This document shows, piece by piece, positions 49,814 to 59,016 of a DNA stretch of 64,000 nt. Source of the DNA: Herbiconiux sp. GTDB lineage: Bacteria; Actinomycetota; Actinomycetes; Actinomycetales; Microbacteriaceae. The first letter of the stretch is position 1; each line of letters opens with the position of its first letter. The stretch covers positions 48,562 to 112,561 of the forward strand of contig NZ_SCVE01000010.1 in NCBI RefSeq assembly GCF_004297105.1. Reading direction: 5' to 3'. The notes under the pieces were generated by a model that was given only the letters and a program-made list of their open reading frames with translations, was not told where the DNA came from and ran no database searches. The position numbers and the translations under genes are program-made.

Positions 49814-50440
49814 ATGGAGCAAGGGGAGATCGACGAGGCCACGGTGTGGGCCTCGGCACGTGGGGGTGACCCGGCCGCGTTCGGGGTCGTATTCGACCGG
49901 CATCGCGACCGGGTGTTCGGGCAGGCGTTGCGCCTGATGCGATCGCCGCACGATGCAGAGGATGTGACCGCGCTCGTGTTCCTCGAGGCGTGGCGCAAGC
50001 GCGAGGCCGTGCGGGTGGTCGATGGTTCGATCATCGGCTGGCTCCTCGTCACCACGAACTTCGTGGTGCGCAACCTCGTGCGCACGATGCGCCGCTATCG
50101 CGACGCGATGGCGCAGCTGCCGCCCGCGACAGCGGCCGGCACGTCCGCCGACGACCACGCGGATGCCGTCGGCGAGCGCCTCGACCGCTCCGCTCGCGAC
50201 CGCCGGGTGCGCGACGCCTTCGCCCAGCTGTCGCGCGCCGATCAGGACGTGATCACGCTCTGCGTGCTCGAGGAGTTCACCACCGGACAGACCGCTGCCG
50301 CGCTCGGCATCCCGGTCGGCACGGTGAAGTCACGGCTCTCGCGAGCGAAACGGCGGCTCGCCGCACTCACCGGCGACATCGCCATCGACACACCGACCCT
50401 TCACGACGATCCGACCACCAGCACGGGAGGTGCACGATGA
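49814..50440 (+). CDS. ECF-type RNA polymerase sigma factor
   Basis: 208 aa. Region 2 at about 22-90 (FGVVFDRHRDRVFGQALRLM, DAEDVTALVFLEAWRKR, GWLLVTTNFVVRNLVR). Region 4 at about 132-185 (AFAQLSRADQDVITLCVLEEFTTGQTAAALGIPVGTVKSRLSRAKRRLA in outline). The C-terminal 20 residues are Thr/Asp rich. ATG at 49814 follows AGGGGGT. Stop overlaps the next gene (ATGA), which codes for a membrane protein and may be its regulator. Confidence 0.93.
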   Translation: MEQGEIDEATVWASARGGDPAAFGVVFDRHRDRVFGQALRLMRSPHDAEDVTALVFLEAWRKREAVRVVDGSIIGWLLVTTNFVVRNLVRTMRRYRDAMAQLPPATAAGTSADDHADAVGERLDRSARDRRVRDAFAQLSRADQDVITLCVLEEFTTGQTAAALGIPVGTVKSRLSRAKRRLAALTGDIAIDTPTLHDDPTTSTGGAR

Positions 50441-51702
50441 CGAACAGGCCCGAATTCGACCCAGCGCGCAGTGCCGCCATCCGTTCGCTGCTCGTGCAGA
50501 CGGCCGCGGCGAGCGCCCCCGCCTCCGGCCATCCACGCCGCCGCACCATCGTGCTCGTGGCACTCGCGGTGCTGGCAGGACTCCTCGCGTCGGGCACCGC
50601 CGCAGTCGCCCTCATGGGTGACTCGCTCTTCGGCGCCCCGGCCCCGGTCACGACCACGGTCGCACCCACCGCCACTCCGACGCCCACCCCGACACCGACC
50701 CCCACTCCGACACCCGCACAGCCGCCAGCCCCGACGGCACCGGTGGTGCGGGTCCCGGCCACCTGCGACCAGCTGCTCCCCCAGTCAGAAGCCGAGGCGA
50801 TTTCGGGGGTCACCCTCACCGCCACACCCGACGGAGACTTCAGCAACCCGGTCTTCTACACCGACAGGCGTGTCGGCACCCTCACATGCGCGTGGTCAGA
50901 AGGCGTCTGGACCGGCGAATCGGCACCGCCACGGGGGGTCAGCCTGTCGGTCTATCCCGATGTCACGGCCGAGGGATTCCTCGCCGAGGCCAACCGGGAG
51001 GGTACCTACACGCAGCTCGGTCAGCCGGAGCCCGATGTCGGACCCGAGGCGTATTCCGCGTGCGGCACCTACGGGACCGCCTATGACGCCACCTGGTGCG
51101 GCTACATCGGCCGCGTCAATGGCTACGCCGTCAGCGTCACCGCCACCGGCGGCTCGGACCAGCCCCTGACCGAGGCCCGGGTGGCAGAGGTCAGAGAGCT
51201 GTTCGTCGAGACGATGGCGAGCGCCGCGGACTTCGGCGCTCCCGACGCACTCTGGCAGCCCCCGGGCGAGATCGTCTCGGGTGCGACAAGCTGCGATGAT
51301 CTGGCCGACCCGACAGCACTGGCGAGCATCCTCGGGGTGAATGGTGTGGAGCCCTACAAGGCTGAAGGCGGTGAGTACGCGAATGCCCGCTTCGAGACCT
51401 CACTGCAGGTGGGTGCGTACTGGTGCGCGTGGATGGACAGCGATCCCGATGGAAATGTCGGCGCGTCTGCCGCAGTGCTCCCCGGCGGCGCGACCTACTT
51501 CGCCGCTTCCGCCGCTGCGACACCTGATGTGGTGTGGGTGGTCGCACCCGACTACCCGGGCGAAGCGTACATCCGAGAGATCGATTCGGCGACGAGCGAG
51601 GTGACCGTGCTCATCGACGGAGCGTGGGTGCGGGTGAGCGCCCCCACGGAGTCCCTGCGGGCTCTCACCGATCTCGTGCTGGAGAACGTCGGGGCCGGGT
51701 GA
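50437..51702 (+). CDS. Membrane-anchored extracytoplasmic protein coupled to the ECF sigma factor
   Basis: 421 aa. A cytoplasmic N-terminus of about 36 residues is followed by a transmembrane helix (TIVLVALAVLAGLLASGTAAVAL). A Thr-Pro repeat spacer (PTATPTPTPTPT) comes next, then two similar extracellular halves, each opening with a CDxL motif (VPATCDQLLPQSEAEAISGV; SGATSCDDLADPTALASILGV) and containing a second Cys (TCAWSEG; YWCAWMD). The duplication is clear. No zinc-binding anti-sigma motif is visible. Coupling to the sigma gene suggests a sensor or anti-sigma role; this is inference. Confidence 0.7.
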   Translation: MTNRPEFDPARSAAIRSLLVQTAAASAPASGHPRRRTIVLVALAVLAGLLASGTAAVALMGDSLFGAPAPVTTTVAPTATPTPTPTPTPTPTPAQPPAPTAPVVRVPATCDQLLPQSEAEAISGVTLTATPDGDFSNPVFYTDRRVGTLTCAWSEGVWTGESAPPRGVSLSVYPDVTAEGFLAEANREGTYTQLGQPEPDVGPEAYSACGTYGTAYDATWCGYIGRVNGYAVSVTATGGSDQPLTEARVAEVRELFVETMASAADFGAPDALWQPPGEIVSGATSCDDLADPTALASILGVNGVEPYKAEGGEYANARFETSLQVGAYWCAWMDSDPDGNVGASAAVLPGGATYFAASAAATPDVVWVVAPDYPGEAYIREIDSATSEVTVLIDGAWVRVSAPTESLRALTDLVLENVGAG

Positions 51703-51719
51703 CGCGGAGCGGCGCCGGG

Positions 51720-52730
51720 ATGGGATTGAATGGGGGCGTGAAGATCACAGTGCTGGCGGGCGGTGTCGGGGGTGCGCGGTTCCTGCGGGGGCTGCGCACG
51801 CATCTGCGGGAGGCGTATCCGAACGGCGACGGCGGATCGACCGCCGAGGTCACCGCCGTGGTGAACACCGGTGACGACATGTGGCTCACGGGCCTGCGGG
51901 TCTGCCCCGACCTCGACTCGATCATGTACACGCTCGGCGGCGCGAACGACGACGAGCGCGGCTGGGGCCGCAAAGACGAGAGCGAGCGCGTGAGCGCCGA
52001 GCTCACCGCCTACGGTGTCGGCTGGCCCTGGTTCACCCTCGGCGACCTCGATCTCGGCACGCATATCGCCCGCTCGAGCTTCTTGCGCGACGGCCTCACC
52101 CTCACCGAGGCCACCGCGCGTCTCGCCGAGCGCTGGCCCCTCGGCATCCGCCTGCTTCCGATGAGCGACCAGCCGATCGAGACCCACGTCGACATCCTGG
52201 TCGACGGCAAGCGGCGCATCGTGCACTTCGAGGAGTGGTGGGTGAAGTACCGCGCCGGCGTTCCCGCGCAGCGCTTCATCCAGGTCGGCGTGGAGGCGGC
52301 ACGGCCCACGCCTTCGGTGCTGCGCGCGATCGAGCAGGCCGACGTCATCCTGCTGGCCCCGTCGAACCCGGTGGTGTCGATCGGCACCATTCTCGGGGTC
52401 CCCGGCCTGCGCGCCGCCGTGCTGGCGGCCCGCGCCCCGATCGTGGGCGTCTCCCCCATCATCGCCGGAGCCGCCGTGCGCGGCATGGCCGACGCCTGCC
52501 TCACCGCCATCGGCGTCGAGACCACCACCACCGCCGTCGCCAAGCACTACGGCGCCCGCAGCCGAGGCGGCCTCCTCGATGCCTGGCTCGTCGATGAGGC
52601 GGATGCGGCGAGCACCCCCGTTCTCGCAGCCGCCGGCATCCGCACCACCGCTGTCCCGCTCTGGATGAGCGACGTGGCGAAGAGCTCTCGGCTCGCCGCC
52701 GACGCCCTCGCGGCCGCGCGCCGCGGCTGA
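51720..52730 (+). CDS. cofD: 2-phospho-L-lactate transferase, coenzyme F420 biosynthesis
   Basis: 336 aa. CofD/FbiA joins the lactyl-phosphate or phosphoenolpyruvate moiety to the deazaflavin Fo. Signatures: KITVLAGGVGGARFLRGL at the N-terminus, VNTGDDMWLTGLRVCPDLDSIMYTLGG near 45 in outline, GWFTLGD-like WPWFTLGDLDLGTHIARS, MSDQPIETHV, and LAPSNPVVSIGTIL near 215. ATG at 51720; a GTG at 51738 would give the more usual MKITVL start. No other F420 biosynthetic gene is in the window. Confidence 0.95.
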   Translation: MGLNGGVKITVLAGGVGGARFLRGLRTHLREAYPNGDGGSTAEVTAVVNTGDDMWLTGLRVCPDLDSIMYTLGGANDDERGWGRKDESERVSAELTAYGVGWPWFTLGDLDLGTHIARSSFLRDGLTLTEATARLAERWPLGIRLLPMSDQPIETHVDILVDGKRRIVHFEEWWVKYRAGVPAQRFIQVGVEAARPTPSVLRAIEQADVILLAPSNPVVSIGTILGVPGLRAAVLAARAPIVGVSPIIAGAAVRGMADACLTAIGVETTTTAVAKHYGARSRGGLLDAWLVDEADAASTPVLAAAGIRTTAVPLWMSDVAKSSRLAADALAAARRG

Positions 52731-52746
52731 CGCCCACCCAGGAGCG

Positions 52747-53862
52747 TCAGAGCGGAGCGGTGAGGGTCTCCCGTGGGGCGAGTTCATCGGGCGCCGGGCA
52801 CACCCGCGCCTCACCTTGTTCTGACGTGATCGCGCGCCTGACCGCGCGGCGTCTGCGGCGGAAGACGAAGTGCCGTTGCACCGCGAAGCCGGTGAGGTAG
52901 AGCACGGCCTCCGTGAGAAGCTTCGACGCGAGGAGCGAGACTCCGGCCCAGGTGAGAAGTTCGAGCAGACCGAGGTTCGCGGCGAGCAACGTCACGGCGA
53001 GAATGGCGTAGCGTGCCGCATCGCGGCTCATCCGCCGTCGCTCGCGTTCGCGGAACACGAGCTGACGGTTGACGAAGAAGTTCACCGATCCGCTCAGCAT
53101 GCGTGATCCGACGACGGCGAGCACGAGGGATCCCGTGACGGTGAACAGCACCTGCAGCATGACCAGGTCGATGACGAACGCCGCCAACGACGATCCGACG
53201 TAGCGGAGAAAGGGACGGAGCACACGTATCGAGTCGATCACCGGCCGGAAGTGCGACGAGGCATTGTGCTCGAGATAGACCGTCGCGATCTCGAGCTCCA
53301 CGATGCAGTACCCGGCCGCCTGTGCGCCGAGGAGGACATTGAGCTCGTACTCGAACCGGTCCCCTTTCACCCCGAGGAGCCAGTCCAGCATCCCGGGGTG
53401 GTAGGCGCGCAGCCCGGTCTGAGTATCCCCGACGGCGATACCCGTGGCTGACCGGAAGATGGCCCGGGAGGTGGCGTTGCCGAACCGGCTGCGCAGAGGC
53501 ACCGTTCCCGTGAAGCGCCGCCCGCCTATCGCGATCACATCCCGGCCCGCTCGCCCGGCGACGCGGAGGATGTCGGAGGTGCGGTGCTGTCCGTCGCTGT
53601 CGGCACAGACGACGACCTCTCCCGGGTGATGCGCCTGCACATGTCGCAGGCCGTGCTTGAGCGCGTGCCCCTTGCCCCGGTTGAGTGGATATCCGATCAC
53701 TTCGGCGCCGGCCAGACGGGCCCGGGCGAATTCCGCGGCGTATCGCGCGCCGGAGCCGTCATCGACGACGACCACGGTCGTCTCCGGCGCGGTGGCGCGC
53801 AGCTCGCGCACGACGTCGACCAGACGGCCATCCGGCTCGTACGACGGGATGAGGACGATCAT
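52747..53862 (-). CDS. Glycosyltransferase family 2 fused to GtrA-type membrane domain
   Basis: 371 aa. N-terminal GT2 domain: VLIPSYEPDGRLVDVV, VVVVDDGSG, NRGKGHALKHGL, VVCADSDGQH (DxD-like metal site near 92), GDTQTGLRAY. C-terminal GtrA-like part from about 225 with four helices (FVIDLVMLQVLFTVTGS to LYLTGFAVQRHFVF). GT2 makes a polyprenyl-phosphate sugar; GtrA domains are linked to its transfer across the membrane. The fusion suggests surface glycosylation. ATG at 53862 follows GAGAGGCG. Downstream of the glycosidase-like gene. Confidence 0.88.
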   Translation of the reverse strand: MIVLIPSYEPDGRLVDVVRELRATAPETTVVVVDDGSGARYAAEFARARLAGAEVIGYPLNRGKGHALKHGLRHVQAHHPGEVVVCADSDGQHRTSDILRVAGRAGRDVIAIGGRRFTGTVPLRSRFGNATSRAIFRSATGIAVGDTQTGLRAYHPGMLDWLLGVKGDRFEYELNVLLGAQAAGYCIVELEIATVYLEHNASSHFRPVIDSIRVLRPFLRYVGSSLAAFVIDLVMLQVLFTVTGSLVLAVVGSRMLSGSVNFFVNRQLVFRERERRRMSRDAARYAILAVTLLAANLGLLELLTWAGVSLLASKLLTEAVLYLTGFAVQRHFVFRRRRRAVRRAITSEQGEARVCPAPDELAPRETLTAPL

Positions 53863-53873
53863 GCCCGCGCCTC

Positions 53874-54881
53874 TCAACCTGCGATGTAGAGGATGTCGGA
53901 GGTGCCACGCTCCGTGCCGGTGCCGAGCGGGTCATTGACGAGCGCGCCATCGAAGTACATGGTCGACGACCCCCCGCCGTCGAGGTTGTAGGCGGTGGTC
54001 GCACCGAGGGACTGCATGATCTCGGCCAGGCCCGTCAGAGTCACGCCCTTGCTGTAGCCCGGGCTGCGCCCGTCCACCAACACGAAGACGAGGTGGTTGT
54101 CATCGATCACGCCCACCGCCGTGCGGGGCTGCTCACCCTGGATCGTGTGGTTGCCGAAATTGGTGTCGATCTCGACGTTCTCGATGCCGTCGACGATCGC
54201 GCCGTCCTCGACGATCGCCGGGCCGAACGAGAGCGTGTTCCACACGCCGTCCGCCACGAGCTGATCGGCGGTGGTCGTGGTCTCGTCATAGACCTCGACC
54301 GATCCGTCCGTGTAGAACGCCAGTCCCTCGCGGGCACCGTCGTCGCGGTAGACGACCCCGTTGCGCACCACGATGCCGGTGTCGCGGAACCCGTAGTAGT
54401 CGCCGTTGATGGCGAAGACCGCGTTGTTGTCGGCGGCGGTGTCGGAGGTGGTCTCGGTGATGTTCTCTCCGAACGCGTTCTGCGCGAACGCGGATCTGAG
54501 CACGGTGGCGTCGCTGATCGTGACGTCGGCCACGTAGTAGGTGACGGTGTCGTCTCCGGAGCCGGTGGTGACCGTGGAGATCTGGATGTCGGCATCGTTG
54601 GACGCGTAGCTCGTCTCCGTGGTGACCGCATCCGCCGCTTCATCTTCAGCAGAGGTGGCGGAATCGCCCGTCAAGGCGGACTGTTCGGCTTCGTAGGCGT
54701 CGACGTCGGAGATCGCGACATGCGCGATGACGTAGCGTTCGAGCGCCCACGTCGTACCGACGCCGACCGCAAGGGCCACGCCCAGCGACGCCGCGATGAT
54801 GACGTTACGGCGCCGGAGCCATTGCCGGCGACGGTTCACGGGTTGTGCGTGCTCGGATATCGGAGTCTGTTTTTCGCGCAT
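53874..54881 (-). CDS. Phosphodiester glycosidase (NAGPA-like) domain protein, membrane anchored
   Basis: 335 aa. Basic cytoplasmic head (RRRQWLRRRN), one transmembrane helix at about 26-48, an acidic Ser/Thr/Asp spacer, then the NAGPA-type domain: AINGDYYGFRDTGIVVRNG near 160, SFGPAIVEDG, RTAVGVIDDNHLVFVLVDGR, and YNLDGGGSSTMYFDG near 300. Related enzymes cleave sugar-phosphodiester bonds in wall polymers or exopolysaccharide. Faces outward by topology. Same direction as the GT2-GtrA gene 11 bp on. Confidence 0.88.
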   Translation of the reverse strand: MREKQTPISEHAQPVNRRRQWLRRRNVIIAASLGVALAVGVGTTWALERYVIAHVAISDVDAYEAEQSALTGDSATSAEDEAADAVTTETSYASNDADIQISTVTTGSGDDTVTYYVADVTISDATVLRSAFAQNAFGENITETTSDTAADNNAVFAINGDYYGFRDTGIVVRNGVVYRDDGAREGLAFYTDGSVEVYDETTTTADQLVADGVWNTLSFGPAIVEDGAIVDGIENVEIDTNFGNHTIQGEQPRTAVGVIDDNHLVFVLVDGRSPGYSKGVTLTGLAEIMQSLGATTAYNLDGGGSSTMYFDGALVNDPLGTGTERGTSDILYIAG

Positions 54882-54989
54882 ACCTCACTGCAGCCTCTGG
54901 TTCTAGGTACGGGATTGCAGCGAGGTTGCGAGAGCCGAAGACTGACTATGAGCCCTCGATGAACGGATCGACCCGCGTCAACGAGAAAG

Positions 54990-55027
54990 GCCCCCACCGC
55001 GCCGTGGAAGGCGATCGCGGTGGGGGC
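54990..55027 (-). terminator. Hairpin terminator after the small membrane protein gene
   Basis: GCCCCCACCGCG (minus strand from 55027) pairs with CGCGGTGGGGGC over a 14-nt loop, a 12-bp stem followed by CTTTCTCGTT. It is 31 bp beyond the stop at 55059. Confidence 0.65.
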
Positions 55028-55058
55028 GTACGGGGGAGGTGGACCGGGCGGAGGCGGC

Positions 55059-55478
55059 TCAGCTGGTCGCACCGGGTTCCGTCGAGGATGTTCCCGAGCC
55101 CGTGTCGGTGCCGGAGTCGGTCCCCGAGCCGGGCGGGGTACCGCTACCCATGTCGGGCGGACTACCGGTGCCCATGTCGGGCGGGGTACCCATCTCGGGT
55201 GGGGTGAAACCCTGGGTGCCCGCGGAGGACGATCCGTCCGAACCGACGGCGGCACCAATGGCAGCACCGGCCCCACCGCCGACCAGCAGGCCCACCACGA
55301 GGGCGCCTGCGCCGACACCGGCGACTGCACGGCGGGAGAAAGCGGACCGCTTTGCCGCCGGTTCGGCCGCGGAGGCCGGGTGCTCTGGTTCTTCGCCCGG
55401 CAGCATCAGTCCGCCTGAAGTGGGCTCATATCTCTTCGTCATGGAACGAGTGTCTGATGGAGCGCTATGGGCCTCCAT
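55059..55478 (-). CDS. Small Gly/Pro-rich single-pass membrane protein
   Basis: 139 aa from the ATG at 55478. Hydrophilic head with YEPTSGGLMLPGEEPEHP, basic AKRSAFSRRA, a Gly/Ala-rich transmembrane helix (VGAGALVVGLLVGGGAGAAIG), then an external tail of repeated PPxMGxG/SGTDTGSG units. A second ATG at 55442 (MTKRYEPTSGG) is possible. No known domain. Divergent from the DUF4956-VTC operon, whose 140-bp leader repeats CATAG four times. Confidence 0.6.
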   Translation of the reverse strand: MEAHSAPSDTRSMTKRYEPTSGGLMLPGEEPEHPASAAEPAAKRSAFSRRAVAGVGAGALVVGLLVGGGAGAAIGAAVGSDGSSSAGTQGFTPPEMGTPPDMGTGSPPDMGSGTPPGSGTDSGTDTGSGTSSTEPGATS

Positions 55479-55618
55479 TGTGATCTCTAAGGAGTTCCTA
55501 TGTGGCATGAGACCCGACGTGTTCGAAAGCTCACCATAGCCGCCTCATAGCAATCGCAGATGAGGTGCCCACGGAATAGACACCATCGGTTTCACATCCA
55601 TACATTCTGGAGCACCCC

Positions 55619-56236
55619 ATGTCCTACGTCCTCTTGATCGCCGTCGACATCCTGGCGATCAGCATCCTCACCTTCGGCCTCTACTTCCGTCGCCACCACC
55701 GCCGCGATCTGGTGGTCGCGTTTCTTGGAGTGAACGTCGGCGTTCTGGCCGTGTCGATGGTGCTGGGATCCTCGACCATCGGCGCAGGGCTCGGTCTCGG
55801 GCTGTTCGGCGTGCTGTCGATCATCCGCCTGCGATCGGACGAGATCGCACAGCACGAGGTGGCCTACTACTTCTCAGCACTGGCCTTGGGGCTCCTCGCC
55901 GGCCTCACGGCCGTGCCGAGTGCGCTCAACATCGGCCTGATGGCACTCATCCTCGCTGTGATGTTCGTCGGCGACAACGTGCGGCTGTTCCCGCGGTACC
56001 GGCAGCAGAGCATGCACCTCGACAGAGCTTTCACCGACGAGCCGGCACTCGAGGCCTACCTCGAACAGGTGCTCGGCGGGCGGATCAAACAGGTCCAGGT
56101 GAAACATGTCGACCTCGTCAATGACACCACGACCGTGGACGTCCGGTTCCTGGTGCCCATCGGCGACCGCCCGCGGAACGCCGCGCACGCGTCGGTCGCT
56201 CCCGCGGTGTCGCTCGACAAGACCGACGTGCGATGA
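55619..56236 (+). CDS. DUF4956 family membrane protein
   Basis: 205 aa with about four helices in the first 120 residues (LLIAVDILAISILTFGLYF; VAFLGVNVGVLAVSMVL; ALALGLLAGLT; GLMALILAVMFVGD) and a soluble C-terminal domain. The GLGLFGVLSIIRLRSDEI segment is the family hallmark. In many bacteria this family is encoded with VTC-domain and CotH-type genes. It overlaps the VTC gene by 4 nt, indicating coupled synthesis and a shared complex. Confidence 0.88.
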   Translation: MSYVLLIAVDILAISILTFGLYFRRHHRRDLVVAFLGVNVGVLAVSMVLGSSTIGAGLGLGLFGVLSIIRLRSDEIAQHEVAYYFSALALGLLAGLTAVPSALNIGLMALILAVMFVGDNVRLFPRYRQQSMHLDRAFTDEPALEAYLEQVLGGRIKQVQVKHVDLVNDTTTVDVRFLVPIGDRPRNAAHASVAPAVSLDKTDVR

Positions 56237-57072
56237 GCGACGCCGAAGCCGCGTCGCGTCTGGCGACCTTGGCACCCATCGGGCTCGACGAGCTCATCGA
56301 ACGAGCCGCCCTGCAGACCCGAGTCGATCGCAAGTATGTGATCCCCATCGGCGCGCTGCCCGCACTTCTCGACGGAGTCGATCCCCGCACTCAGGTTCTC
56401 GAGACCGCGGGCGTTCGTGATTTCCGGTACGAGTCGGTCTACTTCGATACTCCTGAGCTCACGAGCTATTGGATGGCCGCCCGGCAGCGCCGACGTCGAT
56501 TCAAGATGCGCACCCGCTCGTACGTCGATTCCACTGCCGCATATCTGGAGGTGAAGACGAAGGGTGCCCGGTCGGCGACGGTGAAGGACCGCATGGAGTA
56601 CGTCTTCGAGGAGCGGAGACTCCTCAACCAGCACGGGCTCGACTATGTCGAGGACACCCTGGCCGGGGCGGGATTCACCGACGTCGACCTCGACTCGCTG
56701 GCCCCGACCCTCATCACGCGCTATCGACGCACCACGCTCATCGTTCCGGGAGAGGCGGGTGACAGTCGCGCGACGATCGACACGCACCTCGACTGGGCAC
56801 TCGACGACGAGCGGCGGATGCACACCCCGGGGATCGTCGTCATCGAGACCAAGTCCGGGTCGAGGGCCTCCCCTGTCGACAGACACCTCTGGGCGCACGG
56901 TCACCGACCCTCCACCATCTCCAAGTACGGCACGGGGCTCGCGGCTCTCCGCCCCGAACTGGCCTCCAACAAGTGGACACGCGTCCTCACACGCCACTTC
57001 CGCCCTGACACCGCTCCGACACCACGACACCCGATCAACGACCAAGGAATCACTCATGCTCCCCTCACGTAG
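56233..57072 (+). CDS. VTC-domain protein (polyphosphate-polymerase-like)
   Basis: 279 aa. VTC tunnel-fold motifs: RVDRKYVIPIGAL near 31, YESVYFDTPEL near 67, RQRRRRFKMRTRSYVDS near 85, YLEVKTKGARS near 104, ITRYRRTTLIV near 160, and VIETKSG near 205. Basic residues line the putative tunnel. In yeast VTC4 makes polyphosphate from ATP; the bacterial enzymes are less studied. Starts ATGA-coupled to DUF4956; ends 17 bp inside the next gene. Confidence 0.88.
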   Translation: MSDAEAASRLATLAPIGLDELIERAALQTRVDRKYVIPIGALPALLDGVDPRTQVLETAGVRDFRYESVYFDTPELTSYWMAARQRRRRFKMRTRSYVDSTAAYLEVKTKGARSATVKDRMEYVFEERRLLNQHGLDYVEDTLAGAGFTDVDLDSLAPTLITRYRRTTLIVPGEAGDSRATIDTHLDWALDDERRMHTPGIVVIETKSGSRASPVDRHLWAHGHRPSTISKYGTGLAALRPELASNKWTRVLTRHFRPDTAPTPRHPINDQGITHAPLT

Positions 57073-58984
57073 ACCACTCGTCTTCCCCCTCCTCGCTGGA
57101 GGAATCGTGACCGTCGGCCTCCTCGCCGGCTGTGCCACGGTCGCCTCCGTCGGCACCGGAACCGGCGGCGACGGCGCGGCGTCGACGGTGCTCGATGCCG
57201 TCGCCGGCACGGACGCCACCCAGGACGCCGCCGCCGTGCTCGCCGCGAACGACAGCATCCATGAGTTCACCGACGACGACTCTGCCGATGGCACGGCCAC
57301 GCTCATCACGCTCGCCGGCGACTCGGCGAGCGTCGACGACAGCGGGGCGGATTCGTCCGGAGTGGCCGTCGAGGGTTCGACCGTCACCATCACCGCGTCC
57401 GGCACCTATCGGGTGAGCGGCGCGCTCACGGATGGCCAGCTCCTCGTGAACAGCACCGACGAGGGAACCGTGCGCCTCATCCTCGACGACGCGTCGATCA
57501 CGAGCTCGACCAGTTCGGCTATCGACGTGGCAGCCGCCGCCGAGGTGGTGCTCGTGCTGGCCGCCGGTTCCACCAATTCACTCAGCGACACCGCAGGCTA
57601 CGCCGACACCGATGAGTCGAACGCCGCCCTCTACAGCGCGGCCGACCTGCTCATCACCGGGACCGGGGCCCTGAACGTCACCGGGAACGGCAACGACGGC
57701 ATCACCGGCAAGGACGGGCTGGTCATCGCGTCCGGCACCGTCACGGTCGACGCGGTCGACGACGGTGTTCGCGGCAAGGACTACCTCGTGATCACCGGCG
57801 GCACCCTCGCCGTGACCGCGGGCGGCGACGGGCTGAAGAGCGACAACGACGAGGACACGACGCGCGGTTTCGTCGATCTCGCCGGCGGCGCCGTCACCGT
57901 GACGGCCGGAGACGACGGCATCCAGGCGCAGACCGACGTGGTGGTCACCGCGGGAACGCTGGACATCACGGCCGGCGGCGGCTCGTCGCAGGCCGCTGCG
58001 CACTCGACCGCGATGGGCGCCGGGCCGGCGGATGACACGGCCGACACGTCCGACGACAGCTCGACCGACGACTCCGCCACCTCGAAGGGCATCACGAGCG
58101 AGGTCATCACGGTGATCGAGGGTGGCGAGACCACGATCGACGCAGCCGACGACGCCGTGAATTCCGCGGCCTACGTGCATGTGACCGGCGACGCGACGGT
58201 CGCGGCTTCGGCGGGTGACGACGGCATCCACGCCGACACCGCCCTGGTGGTCGACGGAGGTACGGTCGACATCACGACCTCCTACGAGGGCCTGGAATCG
58301 GCGGACGTCACCGTGGCGGGCGGCTCGACCACCGTCACGTCGAGTGACGACGGCTTGAACGCGGCCGGTGCCTCCACCGCGGAGACAGGGGGCGGCGCCG
58401 GAGGTGAAATGGCGGCGGGTGACTACTCCATCGTCATCTCAGGCGGCACTCTCGTGGTCGACGCGGACGGCGACGGCCTCGACTCGAATGGATCGATGAC
58501 CATCACCGGCGGCACGACGGTGGTGAGCGGGCCCACGGACAACGGCAACGGTGCCCTCGATGTGAATGGTGACTTCACCATATCCGGCGGCACCCTGCTC
58601 GCGGCAGGGAGCATGGGAATGGCGGTGTCGCCGAGCACCTCCTCGGCGCAGGGCTGGTTGTCGGCGAACCTCTCCGACGCGGTCGACGCCGGCACGATCG
58701 TGCAGGTCGTGGCCGAGGACGGCTCGGTCGTGGCCTCGTTCGAGTCGAGCAAGAGCTTTCAGAACCTGGTCTACTCGTCCCCGACCGTGACGACCGGCGC
58801 GACGTACAGCATCGCGGTCGGAGGGACCGTCTCAGGCGACGTACTGGGTGGCCTCGCCACGTCCGGGACCGCCGACGGCGCCACCGTGTCCACGACGCTG
58901 ACCGCAGGCGAGGCCACCCAGGGCGGCATGGGCGGGGGTGGGACAGGAGGCGGCCCCGGGTCGGGAACCGGGGCTCGCAACTAG
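57056..58984 (+). CDS. Secreted carbohydrate-binding-domain (DUF4353-like) lipoprotein
   Basis: 642 aa. Lipobox GLLAGCATV (Cys near 22). A long right-handed beta-repeat body has recurring GNGNDGITGKDGLVI, DDGVRGKDYLVITGG, DDGIQAQTDVVV, DDGIHADTALVV and DDGLNAAG units (about residues 210-500), typical of the cadherin/beta-helix carbohydrate-binding family seen with CotH proteins. The end (GGMGGGGTGGGPGSG) is Gly-rich. Ribosome site AAGGA. Third gene of the DUF4956-VTC unit; probably displayed on the cell surface. Confidence 0.82.
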   Translation: MLPSRRPLVFPLLAGGIVTVGLLAGCATVASVGTGTGGDGAASTVLDAVAGTDATQDAAAVLAANDSIHEFTDDDSADGTATLITLAGDSASVDDSGADSSGVAVEGSTVTITASGTYRVSGALTDGQLLVNSTDEGTVRLILDDASITSSTSSAIDVAAAAEVVLVLAAGSTNSLSDTAGYADTDESNAALYSAADLLITGTGALNVTGNGNDGITGKDGLVIASGTVTVDAVDDGVRGKDYLVITGGTLAVTAGGDGLKSDNDEDTTRGFVDLAGGAVTVTAGDDGIQAQTDVVVTAGTLDITAGGGSSQAAAHSTAMGAGPADDTADTSDDSSTDDSATSKGITSEVITVIEGGETTIDAADDAVNSAAYVHVTGDATVAASAGDDGIHADTALVVDGGTVDITTSYEGLESADVTVAGGSTTVTSSDDGLNAAGASTAETGGGAGGEMAAGDYSIVISGGTLVVDADGDGLDSNGSMTITGGTTVVSGPTDNGNGALDVNGDFTISGGTLLAAGSMGMAVSPSTSSAQGWLSANLSDAVDAGTIVQVVAEDGSVVASFESSKSFQNLVYSSPTVTTGATYSIAVGGTVSGDVLGGLATSGTADGATVSTTLTAGEATQGGMGGGGTGGGPGSGTGARN

Positions 58985-59016
58985 CCGGCCTGCCCGCAGC
59001 GCGCCGGCAGGTCGTC

